Assembly: GCA_003217965.1 (NCBI GenBank)
Contig: QHNB01000071.1
Span: 1 to 20,537, forward strand
DNA: 20,537 bases
DNA from: Verrucomicrobiota bacterium
GTDB taxonomy: Bacteria; Verrucomicrobiota; Verrucomicrobiia; Chthoniobacterales; UBA10450
Direction: 5' to 3'
The position numbers and the translations under genes are program-made. Of the stretch, positions 1-6,807 are shown piece after piece (within the stretch, counting starts at the first letter, position 1; the number at the start of each line of letters is the position of its first letter). The notes beneath the pieces were generated by a model. It saw only the letters and a list, made by a program, of their open reading frames with translations, was not told the origin of the DNA and did no database searches.

Positions 1-56
1 CGGGCCAGATCACTCGCGACACTCGGTTTCTCGGCAATAATCAACGACTTAGGCAT
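1..56 (-). CDS. topB: DNA topoisomerase III-type enzyme, N-terminal 18 residues (partial)
   Basis: Only the first 18 codons plus two bases are inside the window; the rest lies beyond the left edge. The peptide starts MPKSLIIAEKPSVASDLA. The IAEKPSVA stretch is the first strand and loop of the TOPRIM domain as it appears in topoisomerase III/TopB-like type IA enzymes, whereas TopA usually has VESPAKA there. These enzymes cut one DNA strand through a tyrosine and decatenate or relax DNA. The start is supported by a GAGGCGA ribosome-binding sequence about 4 bases upstream, on the minus strand. It lies 39 bases downstream of dprA and in the same direction, so the two are probably cotranscribed. 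A dprA-topoisomerase neighbourhood is common in bacteria, though usually with topA. The family call is fairly secure; the TopB versus TopA choice rests on very few residues. Confidence 0.7.
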   Translation of the reverse strand, partial: MPKSLIIAEKPSVASDLA

Positions 57-95
57 GTCTCGCCTCAATTACACGAGCAGCACGTTGCGGGCGAA

Positions 96-1196
96 TTACG
101 CCAGTTTAACGAAATAATTTCCTGGCAATTGTTTAACGAGCCGCTTCAGCTCGAGGCGCAGGAGAGTAGAAGAGACAGCGGCTGTTGGCAAATTGCATTT
201 GGTCGCGATCGTGTCGATGCGGGTTTCGGTTGAATCAATGGCGTTGTAAACGCTGCGCTCGGACTCGGAAAGCTCGGGCAATGGCCGCCCTGGCAGGGTC
301 GGGACAATTTTCGCGTCCGGTAACAAAATCTGCAGATCATCGAGAATATCGGAGGCGTCCATAACCAATTTCGCGCCTTGTTGAATGAGCCGGTTCGAGC
401 CCATTGCGCTCGGCGCGTTGATATGACCGGGCACCGCATAAACGGATCGGCCTTGTTCGATCGCCTGCGACGCGGTGATCAAGGCGCCGCTATTTAAGCC
501 AGCCTCCACCACCAGGATTCCCTGGCTCCAGCCGCTGATGATTCGATTGCGCATGGGAAAGGTTTGACGGTCCGGCTCAATTTCCATTGAGAACTCCGAC
601 ACAATCGCCCCGTTTCCGTTGCGAATTTTCTCCGCCAAGCCGGCGTTTTCCGGTGGATACAGTTTCGCCAACCCGGAGCCGATGACCGCGATCGTGCGCC
701 CTTTGGCGGCAAGGGCGCCTTGATGGGCAGCGGTATCGATTCCGCGGGCGAGACCACTAATCACGGTGAGTCCGGCGTAAGCCAATTGATAGGCAAGCTT
801 CTTGGCCGATTCGTTTCCGTAATGTGTCGTGCGTCGCGATCCGATGATGCCAATGGCATGATGATCGCGATCGGACAACTCACCCCAGACATAGAGCACG
901 ATGGGTGGCGCATGGATCTCGCGCAATGATTTGGGGTAATGCGCTGATTCCGCAGTAATTATTTCAACGCCGAACTCGCGAATCCGTTGCAATTCCGCAA
1001 TGAGATCGACGAGCGATTCCCACGTTGCGATCTGCTGGGCGACCTCCGGCCCAATGCCCTCGATCGATCGCAATTGATCTCGTTTCGCGGCGAGTACGCT
1101 TTCCGGTGAACCGAACACTTGCAGCAGCTTACGGAGCCGCACCGGCCCAATAGTTGGAAGCATGTTGAGTGCAATACAAGCTTCCGTGGAATTCAT
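96..1196 (-). CDS. dprA: DNA-processing protein DprA (Smf)
   Basis: DprA binds incoming single-stranded DNA during natural transformation and loads RecA on it; it is cytoplasmic. The 366-residue protein has the full family layout: an N-terminal helix-hairpin-helix region (about 15-60), the Rossmann-like DprA core (about 85-290) and a C-terminal winged-helix domain (about 305-362). Visible core motifs are GSR (119-121), SGLARGID (147-154), GSGL near 173, the FPMRNRIISG stretch (213-222) and SGALITA. Length is normal. It follows ssb by about 105 bases and precedes a topoisomerase gene, so it sits in a DNA-metabolism group. The ATG start has no clear Shine-Dalgarno sequence, which is common in this window. 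No comEA or comEC is in view, so competence itself is not shown; many non-competent bacteria also keep dprA. Confidence 0.96.
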   Translation of the reverse strand: MNSTEACIALNMLPTIGPVRLRKLLQVFGSPESVLAAKRDQLRSIEGIGPEVAQQIATWESLVDLIAELQRIREFGVEIITAESAHYPKSLREIHAPPIVLYVWGELSDRDHHAIGIIGSRRTTHYGNESAKKLAYQLAYAGLTVISGLARGIDTAAHQGALAAKGRTIAVIGSGLAKLYPPENAGLAEKIRNGNGAIVSEFSMEIEPDRQTFPMRNRIISGWSQGILVVEAGLNSGALITASQAIEQGRSVYAVPGHINAPSAMGSNRLIQQGAKLVMDASDILDDLQILLPDAKIVPTLPGRPLPELSESERSVYNAIDSTETRIDTIATKCNLPTAAVSSTLLRLELKRLVKQLPGNYFVKLA

Positions 1197-1301
1197 TGTT
1201 AATAGGCGTCGAGGATTCCTGCCCTACCGGGGCCGAACGAAGAAACAAGAGCCAGGCATGGCCGCTTCGCCTCTCCCGGCAATCGCGAGATTACTTATGG
1301 A

Positions 1302-1751
1302 TTAAAACGGAATCTCGTCGTCGTCCGGTTCAGACGGCCCAGGGGGTTTTGGCGGTGCGGCTGGCTTGGCCGAGCGCGTCGGGCGATCTCCCTCATCTCC
1401 AGTATCGCCAGCACCACCACGGCTGCCGAGCATCTGCATCGTCTCACCGATGACTTTGAGTCTGCTTCGCTTTTGTCCCGACTGTTTGTCATCCCAAGTG
1501 TCGAGCTGAAGCCGACCCTCAATAAAAACGGGGCGTCCTTTTTTCAGGTACTCCCCCGCCACCTCGGCGGTCCTTCCCCAAAAGGTCACATCGACGAACG
1601 TGACCTCTTCGCGTTTCTCACCGTTCTCAAGGGTGTATTGCCGATTCACCGCAATCCCGAGATCGGCGACCGCACTGCCTTTCGGCGTGTAGCGCACTTC
1701 GGGATCGCGCGTCAAATTTCCGAGCAGAATAACTTTATTAAAACTAGCCAT
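1302..1751 (-). CDS. ssb: Single-stranded DNA-binding protein SSB
   Basis: SSB coats single-stranded DNA at forks and repair sites and recruits partner proteins through its C-terminal tip. The 149-residue protein has the OB-fold domain over about residues 1-105, starting MASFNKVILLGNLTRDPEVR as in typical SSBs, with the YTPKGSAVADLGIAVNR and FVDVTFWG segments. A flexible Gly/Pro-rich linker follows, and the protein ends in the canonical acidic tip DDDEIPF (143-149). It begins 18 bases after rpsF stops, the usual ribosomal-protein context of ssb in bacteria. In many genomes rpsR and rplI follow; here dprA comes next instead. The start is ATG without an obvious Shine-Dalgarno match. Confidence 0.98.
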   Translation of the reverse strand: MASFNKVILLGNLTRDPEVRYTPKGSAVADLGIAVNRQYTLENGEKREEVTFVDVTFWGRTAEVAGEYLKKGRPVFIEGRLQLDTWDDKQSGQKRSRLKVIGETMQMLGSRGGAGDTGDEGDRPTRSAKPAAPPKPPGPSEPDDDEIPF

Positions 1752-1769
1752 GATCCGGTTTTAACGGAC

Positions 1770-2114
1770 TTACTTTCCGGCGGCGACTTTTTTCGGTTCC
1801 TCCGCGCGCGATCGCTTTTCCCTCTTGGGTTTCAATCGCTGGTAGTGTTGCCGGTAAACTTCAGGGTCGAGCTTGAATTTCGAGCGCAACTTCGAAATCA
1901 GCTGCGGGTCAGCTTCAAAAACAAAGTTCACATAAAATCCACTATCGAGTTCGCGAGCCTGATAAGAGAACTGCCGTTTGTCCATTTTCTGCACCTGCTC
2001 GATTTTTGCCCCCTCCTTCTCAAACTCCGATTCCAGCCGGTCGACCGCGTCTTTGACGGTGTCGTCTTTTCCTTGCGTATTTAGCACGAGGAGCGCTTCG
2101 TAACGATTCATCAT
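1770..2114 (-). CDS. rpsF: 30S ribosomal protein S6
   Basis: S6 binds 16S rRNA with S18 on the platform of the small subunit. The 114-residue product shows the family pattern: an N-terminal RYEALLVLNTQG strand, the DKRQFSYQARELDSGFYVNFVF centre and a basic C-terminal tail (KPKREKRSRAEEPKK). Two ATG codons are in tandem (2112-2114 and 2109-2111); either could be used. The first overlaps the stop of pth in an ATGA arrangement, so translation of the two is likely coupled. ssb follows 18 bases downstream. rpsR, its usual partner gene, is not seen nearby. Confidence 0.97.
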   Translation of the reverse strand: MMNRYEALLVLNTQGKDDTVKDAVDRLESEFEKEGAKIEQVQKMDKRQFSYQARELDSGFYVNFVFEADPQLISKLRSKFKLDPEVYRQHYQRLKPKREKRSRAEEPKKVAAGK

Positions 2115-2686
2115 GATTCTTCAGCTTTGTTGAATTTGTTCATCGCGGATGTTATCCCGTTGTCAACGGCGCATTTAATGGCTTCCGCGGCGCGTTCGAT
2201 CATCGCTTTTACCTTCGGCTTCTCTTCTTCGAAGAACGGTGAAAGCACGTAATCAACTGAGGCGCTCTCCGGCGCCTCCCCAATTCCCAGTCGCAACCGT
2301 GGGATTTCCTCGCTGCCGAAACTCGCGATCACAGATTCGAGCCCATTATGGCCGCCAGGGCCACCGCTTTCCCGGATGCGCAATCGACCCAAGGGCAACG
2401 CGAAATCATCCACTACCACGAGAATTTCAGCTAAGCCGATCTTGTAGAAATCTGCCACCGCGGCGAGCGCGTTCCCGCTTCGATTCATGAACGTAAGCGG
2501 TTTCATCAAAATTGCGTCGCCTGCTTTGGCGATCGCGGCATCCCATTTTGATTGCCGCTCGAAGACGACCTTGGCGCGCTGTGCAAAGAAATCGAGCGCA
2601 GCAAAACCGACGTTGTGACGAGTACCGGCATAATCCGGGCCCGGATTTCCGAGCCCAGCGACAAGCCGAATGCGTGAATCCGCCAC
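2111..2686 (-). CDS. pth: Peptidyl-tRNA hydrolase
   Basis: Pth cleaves peptidyl-tRNA released from stalled ribosomes and so recycles tRNA. The 191-residue length is typical. The sequence shows the family signatures GLGNPGPDYAGTRHNVGF (11-28) with the catalytic histidine at position 24, the KPLTFMNRSG segment that contacts substrate, VVVDDFALPLG with the conserved aspartate, and GGPGGHNGL. The start codon is GTG (2684-2686). The gene lies 21 bases after rplY and overlaps rpsF by 4 bases, forming an rplY-pth-rpsF unit. rplY-pth adjacency is widespread in bacteria. All key residues look intact. Confidence 0.97.
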   Translation of the reverse strand: MADSRIRLVAGLGNPGPDYAGTRHNVGFAALDFFAQRAKVVFERQSKWDAAIAKAGDAILMKPLTFMNRSGNALAAVADFYKIGLAEILVVVDDFALPLGRLRIRESGGPGGHNGLESVIASFGSEEIPRLRLGIGEAPESASVDYVLSPFFEEEKPKVKAMIERAAEAIKCAVDNGITSAMNKFNKAEES

Positions 2687-2707
2687 CGGTATGCCTGACC
2701 CAGAAGA

Positions 2708-3418
2708 TTACTTCTTCTGTTCCTTTTCCTTGGCTGGAGCTGCGGGCGCACTCGCCGCTGGCGCGGCACCTTCGCCCTCTTCCTTTTTCTCTTTAATAAC
2801 CTCTGGTCCGGCAGCGGCCGCTTCCGCCTCCGGCACCACCGGCTCTTCCTCAACTATCGGAGCCAATACGGAGAAGACCGTGAGTTCCGGTTGAACTTTG
2901 GCCGCGACTCCGTTTGGCAGCTTGATGTCACGCACATGAATGGAGTCGCCAATATTTAAATTCGAAACATCCACCGTGATCTTGTCTGGCAAATCACGCG
3001 GCAAACAGGATACCGTCAGTGCCCGCAAGCTCTGCTCGAGTAATCCGCCGAAATTCTTGACCCCGTTGGCCGTTCCGACCGGCTCGAGCGGAACGTCTGC
3101 CTCGATCTTCTCGTCCATCGAGACGGCGTGAAAATCGATGTGCAATACGTCGCCGCCTACTGGAGAATGCTGAACCTCCTGTACCAGTGCTGTTCGCGTG
3201 GCGTTTTCGCCGGCGATTTCAAGTTCCACCAAAATGTTTTCACCGGAGGCGTGGCTCAGCATCACGCTAACATCGCGACGCAAGACCTGGAGCGGTTCCG
3301 GTTTTTCTTTCCCGCCATAAACGACCGCCGGCACAACGCCGCGCGCCTTTAGTTTCCGCACCGCCGCACGCCCGCTCGCGTCCCGCCGTTCCACCGCCAA
3401 TTTTACTTGCTTCGCCAT
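2708..3418 (-). CDS. rplY: 50S ribosomal protein L25/general stress protein Ctc
   Basis: L25 binds 5S rRNA in the large subunit; the two-domain form is also called Ctc. The 236 residues start MAKQVKLAVERRDASGRAAV, followed by VVPAVVYGGKEKPEPLQV, as in the L25 N-terminal domain (about 1-95). A TL5/Ctc-type beta domain follows (about 100-185), with SCLPRDLPDKITVDVS and GDSIHVRDIKLPNGV. The last 50 residues are a low-complexity Ala/Glu/Lys/Pro tail, frequent in long L25 proteins and probably disordered. It begins 2 bases after the prs stop codon, so it is surely read from the same message. No Shine-Dalgarno match is seen, and coupling to prs is plausible. Confidence 0.97.
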   Translation of the reverse strand: MAKQVKLAVERRDASGRAAVRKLKARGVVPAVVYGGKEKPEPLQVLRRDVSVMLSHASGENILVELEIAGENATRTALVQEVQHSPVGGDVLHIDFHAVSMDEKIEADVPLEPVGTANGVKNFGGLLEQSLRALTVSCLPRDLPDKITVDVSNLNIGDSIHVRDIKLPNGVAAKVQPELTVFSVLAPIVEEEPVVPEAEAAAAGPEVIKEKKEEGEGAAPAASAPAAPAKEKEQKK

Positions 3419-3420
3419 GA

Positions 3421-4362
3421 TTAAGTTTTGCCGTTATCGATTTTGAACAGCGACGAAACCGACTCGTCATTATGAATCCGCTTCATCCCTTCGCCCAAGA
3501 GCTCCGAAACGCATTGCACCTGCACCGAAAATCCTTCGATGGTGCGCACGGGTATGCTGTTGGTCGTTACTAATTCCTTGATTTCGGATTTTTGCAACCG
3601 CGGAAGAGCAACATCGACCAGGACGGCATGGGCGACAGCCGCGTAGATATCCAACGCGCCCCGTTCCTTTAAGATTCTTGCTGCTGAGGTGAGGGTACCG
3701 GCCGTCTCGGTCAGGTCATCCGCCAGCAATACGTCACATTCCTCAACTTCGCCGATGACATAAAGCGCTTCGGTCTCAGTCGCACTCCGGCGTTCCTTCG
3801 CCACTATCGCGAGGCCAGCGCGAAGAGCTTGTGAATAAGCCGACGCCATTTTCAAACCACCGACATCCGGCGACACCACGACAGTCTTTCGGGTCAGCTT
3901 CTTGCGTAGATACTTAATCAAAACTGGCATGGAATACAGGTGATCGACCGGAATATCGAAGAATCCTTGCACTTGCTGGGCGTGCAGATCCATGGTCAAC
4001 ACGCGGCTAACGCCAGCTGCATTTAGCAGATTAGCGATCAGTTTCGCGGTGATCGGAACGCGCGGCTGATCTTTGCGATCCTGCCGCGCATAACCGAAAA
4101 ACGGAATCACCGCCGTGATTCGATCCGCACTCGCCCGGCGCGCCGCGTCCACCATAATGAGTAGCTCCATCAAGTGATCATTGGTGGGGGGACACGTCGG
4201 TTGGATGATGAAGACGTCGCGCCCGCGGATGTTCTCCTCAATTCTGACGTAAGTTTCGCCATCGGGAAATGAGCTGATGGTCGCCTGGCCCAGAGGTGCC
4301 CCGATGTAATCGCAGATGCGCTGGGCCAGCGGACGATTTGCCGTCCCGCTAAAAATCTTCAT
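3421..4362 (-). CDS. prs: Ribose-phosphate pyrophosphokinase (PRPP synthetase)
   Basis: Prs makes PRPP from ribose 5-phosphate and ATP, for purine, pyrimidine, histidine, tryptophan and NAD synthesis. The frame opens at an ATG at 4383 (320 residues), but the canonical family start MKIFSGTANRPLAQ lies at the second ATG (4362, 313 residues). The candidate promoter just upstream leaves a leader only for the second start, so I chose it. In numbering from 4383, visible motifs are FPDGE (39-43), PFFGYARQDRK (94-104), the DLHA histidine (134), K196 in KERR, and the PRPP loop DDLTETAGT (222-230), a mild variant of the usual DDMIDTAGT. First gene of the prs-rplY-pth-rpsF-ssb run. Function is secure; only the start is open. 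Confidence 0.96.
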   Translation of the reverse strand: MKIFSGTANRPLAQRICDYIGAPLGQATISSFPDGETYVRIEENIRGRDVFIIQPTCPPTNDHLMELLIMVDAARRASADRITAVIPFFGYARQDRKDQPRVPITAKLIANLLNAAGVSRVLTMDLHAQQVQGFFDIPVDHLYSMPVLIKYLRKKLTRKTVVVSPDVGGLKMASAYSQALRAGLAIVAKERRSATETEALYVIGEVEECDVLLADDLTETAGTLTSAARILKERGALDIYAAVAHAVLVDVALPRLQKSEIKELVTTNSIPVRTIEGFSVQVQCVSELLGEGMKRIHNDESVSSLFKIDNGKT

Positions 4363-4391
4363 TTCCGGCTGAAGCGCAAACATGAGGGGCT

Positions 4392-4421
4392 AGATTAGGC
4401 GCGGGCCGCGATCGATTGCAA
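4392..4421 (-). promoter_or_regulatory. Candidate sigma-70 promoter of the prs operon
   Basis: On the minus strand, TTGCAA (4416-4421) and TAATCT (4392-4397) are separated by 18 bases, a fair match to -35 and -10 boxes. Transcription would start near 4385, almost on the first ATG of prs and about 23 bases before the second. It is the only good match I see in the 142-base divergent gap between prs and the desaturase gene. It is predicted by eye only. Confidence 0.45.
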
Positions 4422-4525
4422 CTGGGGGACTTAAAAAAAACGGTATTTTCGATTCCGCCCGCAGCGGCCGTCCGCTTGCAATTATCGGCTATTTTGACGA
4501 TTAGTACCTTGCCATCATTTAGGAA

Positions 4526-5467
4526 ATGACTGCTGCTGATGTAATCCGTATCGAGCGGCCTACGACCGACTCAAAGATTTTCGCCAATACGCGTTGGGAC
4601 CTGGTGCCGACCCTCGCCGGATTTTTTCACCTGGCGTTCTTTCTGGCGATGTTCTTTCTCTATCCGCGTACGCCGCTTTGGGTCATGCTAATCATGGGCT
4701 TTGTCTACGCCCTGATGATCAACGCCAACATCAACGGCGTTTCCCACAACTTCATTCACAACCCCTTCTTTCGACCGAACTGGATGAACCGCGCCTTTGG
4801 TATCATCGAGTCGATTGCCTGCTGTTTTTCGCAGACCTATTACGATGTCGTCCACATGCAGCACCATAAAGGTAACGCTGATCGGCCCGATGAGCATGGT
4901 GAGACCATTGACTGGATTTCCATTTACCGTCACGGCCACGATGGTGAAGCGGAGAATCCTTGGAGTTACGTCTTTCTCAGCTTTTTCCGCGATAATCCGG
5001 CGGCCATTCGCAAGGAGCTGCGCAAACGCGGTAATCGTGAATTGATGTGGGGAAACATCGAGCTGGCCTCGTTCGCTACGGTCTTATTAATCATGTTCCT
5101 CTTCAACTGGCGCTATATTCTTTTCTTCTTTCTGCCGTTTTTTTACCTCGGACACTGCTTCAGTTATTTGAACGGCTACTTTCGCCATTACGGTGCCAAT
5201 CCCGACAAGCCGATTGCGTGGGGAGTGAGCAGCTATGGGAAGATTTACAACTGGCTCTTCTTCTACAACGGGTATCATGCGGAACATCATTTCCGGCCCA
5301 AAGTGCACTGGACGAAAATGGAGCAATTCCAGCGGCAGGTTGCCGAGCTGCAAAAGCAGGAAGGCGTGCGCGTTATTAACCACGCACATATGCTCGGATT
5401 CCTCGATCCTAATCTTCCACCGCGGGGAAAGAAAGAGCCGGCCGGGACTCCCGAGGCAGTTTCTTAG
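4526..5467 (+). CDS. Membrane fatty acid desaturase
   Basis: Integral-membrane di-iron desaturases use oxygen and electrons from a redox partner to place a double bond in an acyl chain. The 313-residue protein has the three histidine boxes of the family: HNFIH (74-78), HMQHH (110-114) and HAEHH (251-255). Hydrophobic segments lie at about 28-46, 51-70 and 180-215. The length suits the PF00487 superfamily, which also contains hydroxylases and carotenoid ketolases, so the exact substrate is not known. A lipid-desaturating role fits cold adaptation of the membrane. The ATG at 4526 is preceded very closely by AGGA (4521-4524), an unusually short spacing, and I see no better in-frame start downstream. 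It is transcribed divergently from prs and converges on the small coiled-coil gene. No ferredoxin or reductase gene is adjacent. Confidence 0.88.
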   Translation: MTAADVIRIERPTTDSKIFANTRWDLVPTLAGFFHLAFFLAMFFLYPRTPLWVMLIMGFVYALMINANINGVSHNFIHNPFFRPNWMNRAFGIIESIACCFSQTYYDVVHMQHHKGNADRPDEHGETIDWISIYRHGHDGEAENPWSYVFLSFFRDNPAAIRKELRKRGNRELMWGNIELASFATVLLIMFLFNWRYILFFFLPFFYLGHCFSYLNGYFRHYGANPDKPIAWGVSSYGKIYNWLFFYNGYHAEHHFRPKVHWTKMEQFQRQVAELQKQEGVRVINHAHMLGFLDPNLPPRGKKEPAGTPEAVS

Positions 5468-5509
5468 TTACTGCGGCATTCTCATCTCTGCCCGTCTTCT
5501 TTCACCACA

Positions 5510-5533
5510 GAAGAACGCGAGCAAACGTTCTTC
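5510..5533. terminator. Perfect 8-bp hairpin between convergent genes
   Basis: GAAGAACG (5510-5517) and CGTTCTTC (5526-5533) pair perfectly across an 8-base loop. The hairpin sits in the 83-base gap between the ends of the desaturase (+) and the small coiled-coil gene (-), where a bidirectional transcription stop is expected. There is no run of T on either side, so it is not a classic intrinsic terminator. Confidence 0.35.
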
Positions 5534-5550
5534 CGAACCCTTGCGCAAAA

Positions 5551-5835
5551 CTAGGCTTTAAAAGAATCGCGCAGTTTTTGTTTTTTTAACTCGCAATCGC
5601 CCTGCAGTCGCTGGATTTCACTCGTTAACTGCCGTTGCAATTTTTCCACCTCATCCACCTGCCCGGTTGCAATCGCCTTTTCGATTTCTTGACTTAGGAA
5701 AATTTTCTTCTCTGCAATTTTTGCCCGAAACTGTGAATCCACTTCCGCGAGCTGAGCTTTTTGCTCGTCGGTAAAGGAGGCGCTCGGGGTGTTCTTTTGC
5801 AATCGTTCCATCGCCAGCTCGTAAGCCGATTTCAT
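5551..5835 (-). CDS. Small coiled-coil protein, unknown function
   Basis: I do not recognise the family. The 94-residue product is highly charged and nearly all helical in character. After MKSAYELAMERLQK and a short Ser/Thr/Pro-containing break, residues 21-90 are rich in Glu, Lys, Gln and Ala with heptad-like spacing of Leu, Ile and Val. That suggests a coiled coil or helical hairpin. No signal peptide or membrane segment is visible, so it should be cytoplasmic. It is divergent from the HAD phosphatase gene with 57 bases between the starts, so the two may share a control region. Coding character is good (no stops, natural amino-acid composition), but the function is open. Confidence 0.72.
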   Translation of the reverse strand: MKSAYELAMERLQKNTPSASFTDEQKAQLAEVDSQFRAKIAEKKIFLSQEIEKAIATGQVDEVEKLQRQLTSEIQRLQGDCELKKQKLRDSFKA

Positions 5836-5892
5836 CGCGAAAAACCGTTGTCCGTTGCGCCGACGAAATCAATTTCTAAGTTACTGCTCTCG

Positions 5893-6672
5893 ATGCGTCC
5901 CAAAATTCGCCTCCTTAGCACCGATTTCGACGGCACCCTTGTCGCCCACGATGAGGATCCGGTGCTCGATCCGGATTGCATGCAGCTAATCGGCCAGCTG
6001 CAGCAAACGGGGGCAGCCTGGGCAATCAATACGGGTCGTTCGGTTGAGCTGCTGGAGTCGGGGCTGCTCGACTTCGAATTTCCTATTCATCCCGATTTCA
6101 TTCTGACGAGCGAACGCGAAGTATTTCGCCCCGCGCAAAACGGTGGCCGTAAATGGGAGGCGTTCGGCGACTGGAATGATCGCTGCGCGCGCGCTCACGT
6201 TGAGCTATTCATGTCGGCTGAGCCAGTTCTGGCGGAGATTGTTGATTTCATCAACCAGAACACCAACGCGCGGATCCTCTACCTAGGCGAACGCGTTGAA
6301 GGAATCGTTGCACAAAATGAGGAAGAAATGGATCGGATTACCCGATTCATCGACAAGGCACGTCAAAGACAACCGCAGTTCAATTATCAACGGAACACTG
6401 TCTATCTGCGCTTTTGCCACGCCGATTATCACAAAGGCGCTGCGCTGGGTGAATTGGCCCGCTTGATCCAAATCCCGCGCGAGCAGATTTTCGCAGCGGG
6501 CGATCACCACAACGATCTTTCGATGTTGGACGGCCGATTTGCTGCCATGCCCGCGTGTCCGGCGAATGCGATCGATGAGGTGAAGCAAGCGGTACGGGCA
6601 GCCGGCGGCTACGTAGGCATCCGCGAGTATGGCGCCGGCGTTTACGATGCACTACTTCACTTCACAAAGTAA
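5893..6672 (+). CDS. HAD-superfamily phosphatase (Cof/sucrose-phosphatase-like)
   Basis: HAD phosphatases remove phosphate through an aspartyl-phosphate intermediate. From the ATG at 5893 the protein has 259 residues. Motif I is DFDGT (11-15), with the nucleophilic Asp first; motif II is NTGR; the motif III lysine is in HKGAAL; motif IV is GDHHNDLSML. The cap lies between motifs II and III (type C2 arrangement), as in Cof-type and sucrose-phosphatase-like enzymes. The open frame extends 132 bases further upstream, but that part overlaps the divergent coiled-coil gene and has no family character. 5893 puts the start ten codons before motif I, as usual. The substrate is unknown; sugar phosphates are typical for the subfamily. 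Confidence 0.88.
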   Translation: MRPKIRLLSTDFDGTLVAHDEDPVLDPDCMQLIGQLQQTGAAWAINTGRSVELLESGLLDFEFPIHPDFILTSEREVFRPAQNGGRKWEAFGDWNDRCARAHVELFMSAEPVLAEIVDFINQNTNARILYLGERVEGIVAQNEEEMDRITRFIDKARQRQPQFNYQRNTVYLRFCHADYHKGAALGELARLIQIPREQIFAAGDHHNDLSMLDGRFAAMPACPANAIDEVKQAVRAAGGYVGIREYGAGVYDALLHFTK

Positions 6673-6689
6673 ACGATAGCCCGCTCCCT

Positions 6690-6800
6690 GTCATTGCGAG
6701 GCGCGCAGCCAATCCCGTCCAGTCCGCCATCGGACGGACTCGTCCCGTGGCGAGCTCGGAGTGAGTGATCTGGCGGACCTTAATGGCCGCTTAGAATGAC
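6690..6800. repeat. Interspersed palindromic repeat (GTCATTGCGAG type)
   Basis: The 111-base stretch begins GTCATTGCGAGGCGCG and ends CCGCTTAGAATGAC, so its ends are an imperfect inverted repeat with GTCATT/AATGAC at the tips. Inside lies AGTCCG...CGGACT (6721-6740). The opening matches the 'GTCATTGCGAG...' intergenic repeat type known from many bacterial genomes. It fills nearly the whole space between the convergent HAD and Mpv17-like genes. No coding capacity. Confidence 0.6.
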
Positions 6801-6807
6801 CACTCCC

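Noticed and set aside
1473..2084. 203-codon open frame on the plus strand opposite ssb and rpsF
   Set aside because: It lies antisense to two certain genes, and its composition has no family character; it is an antisense shadow.
5761..5892. N-terminal extension of the HAD phosphatase
   Set aside because: It overlaps the start of the divergent coiled-coil gene and would push motif I far from the N-terminus; the ATG at 5893 fits the family.
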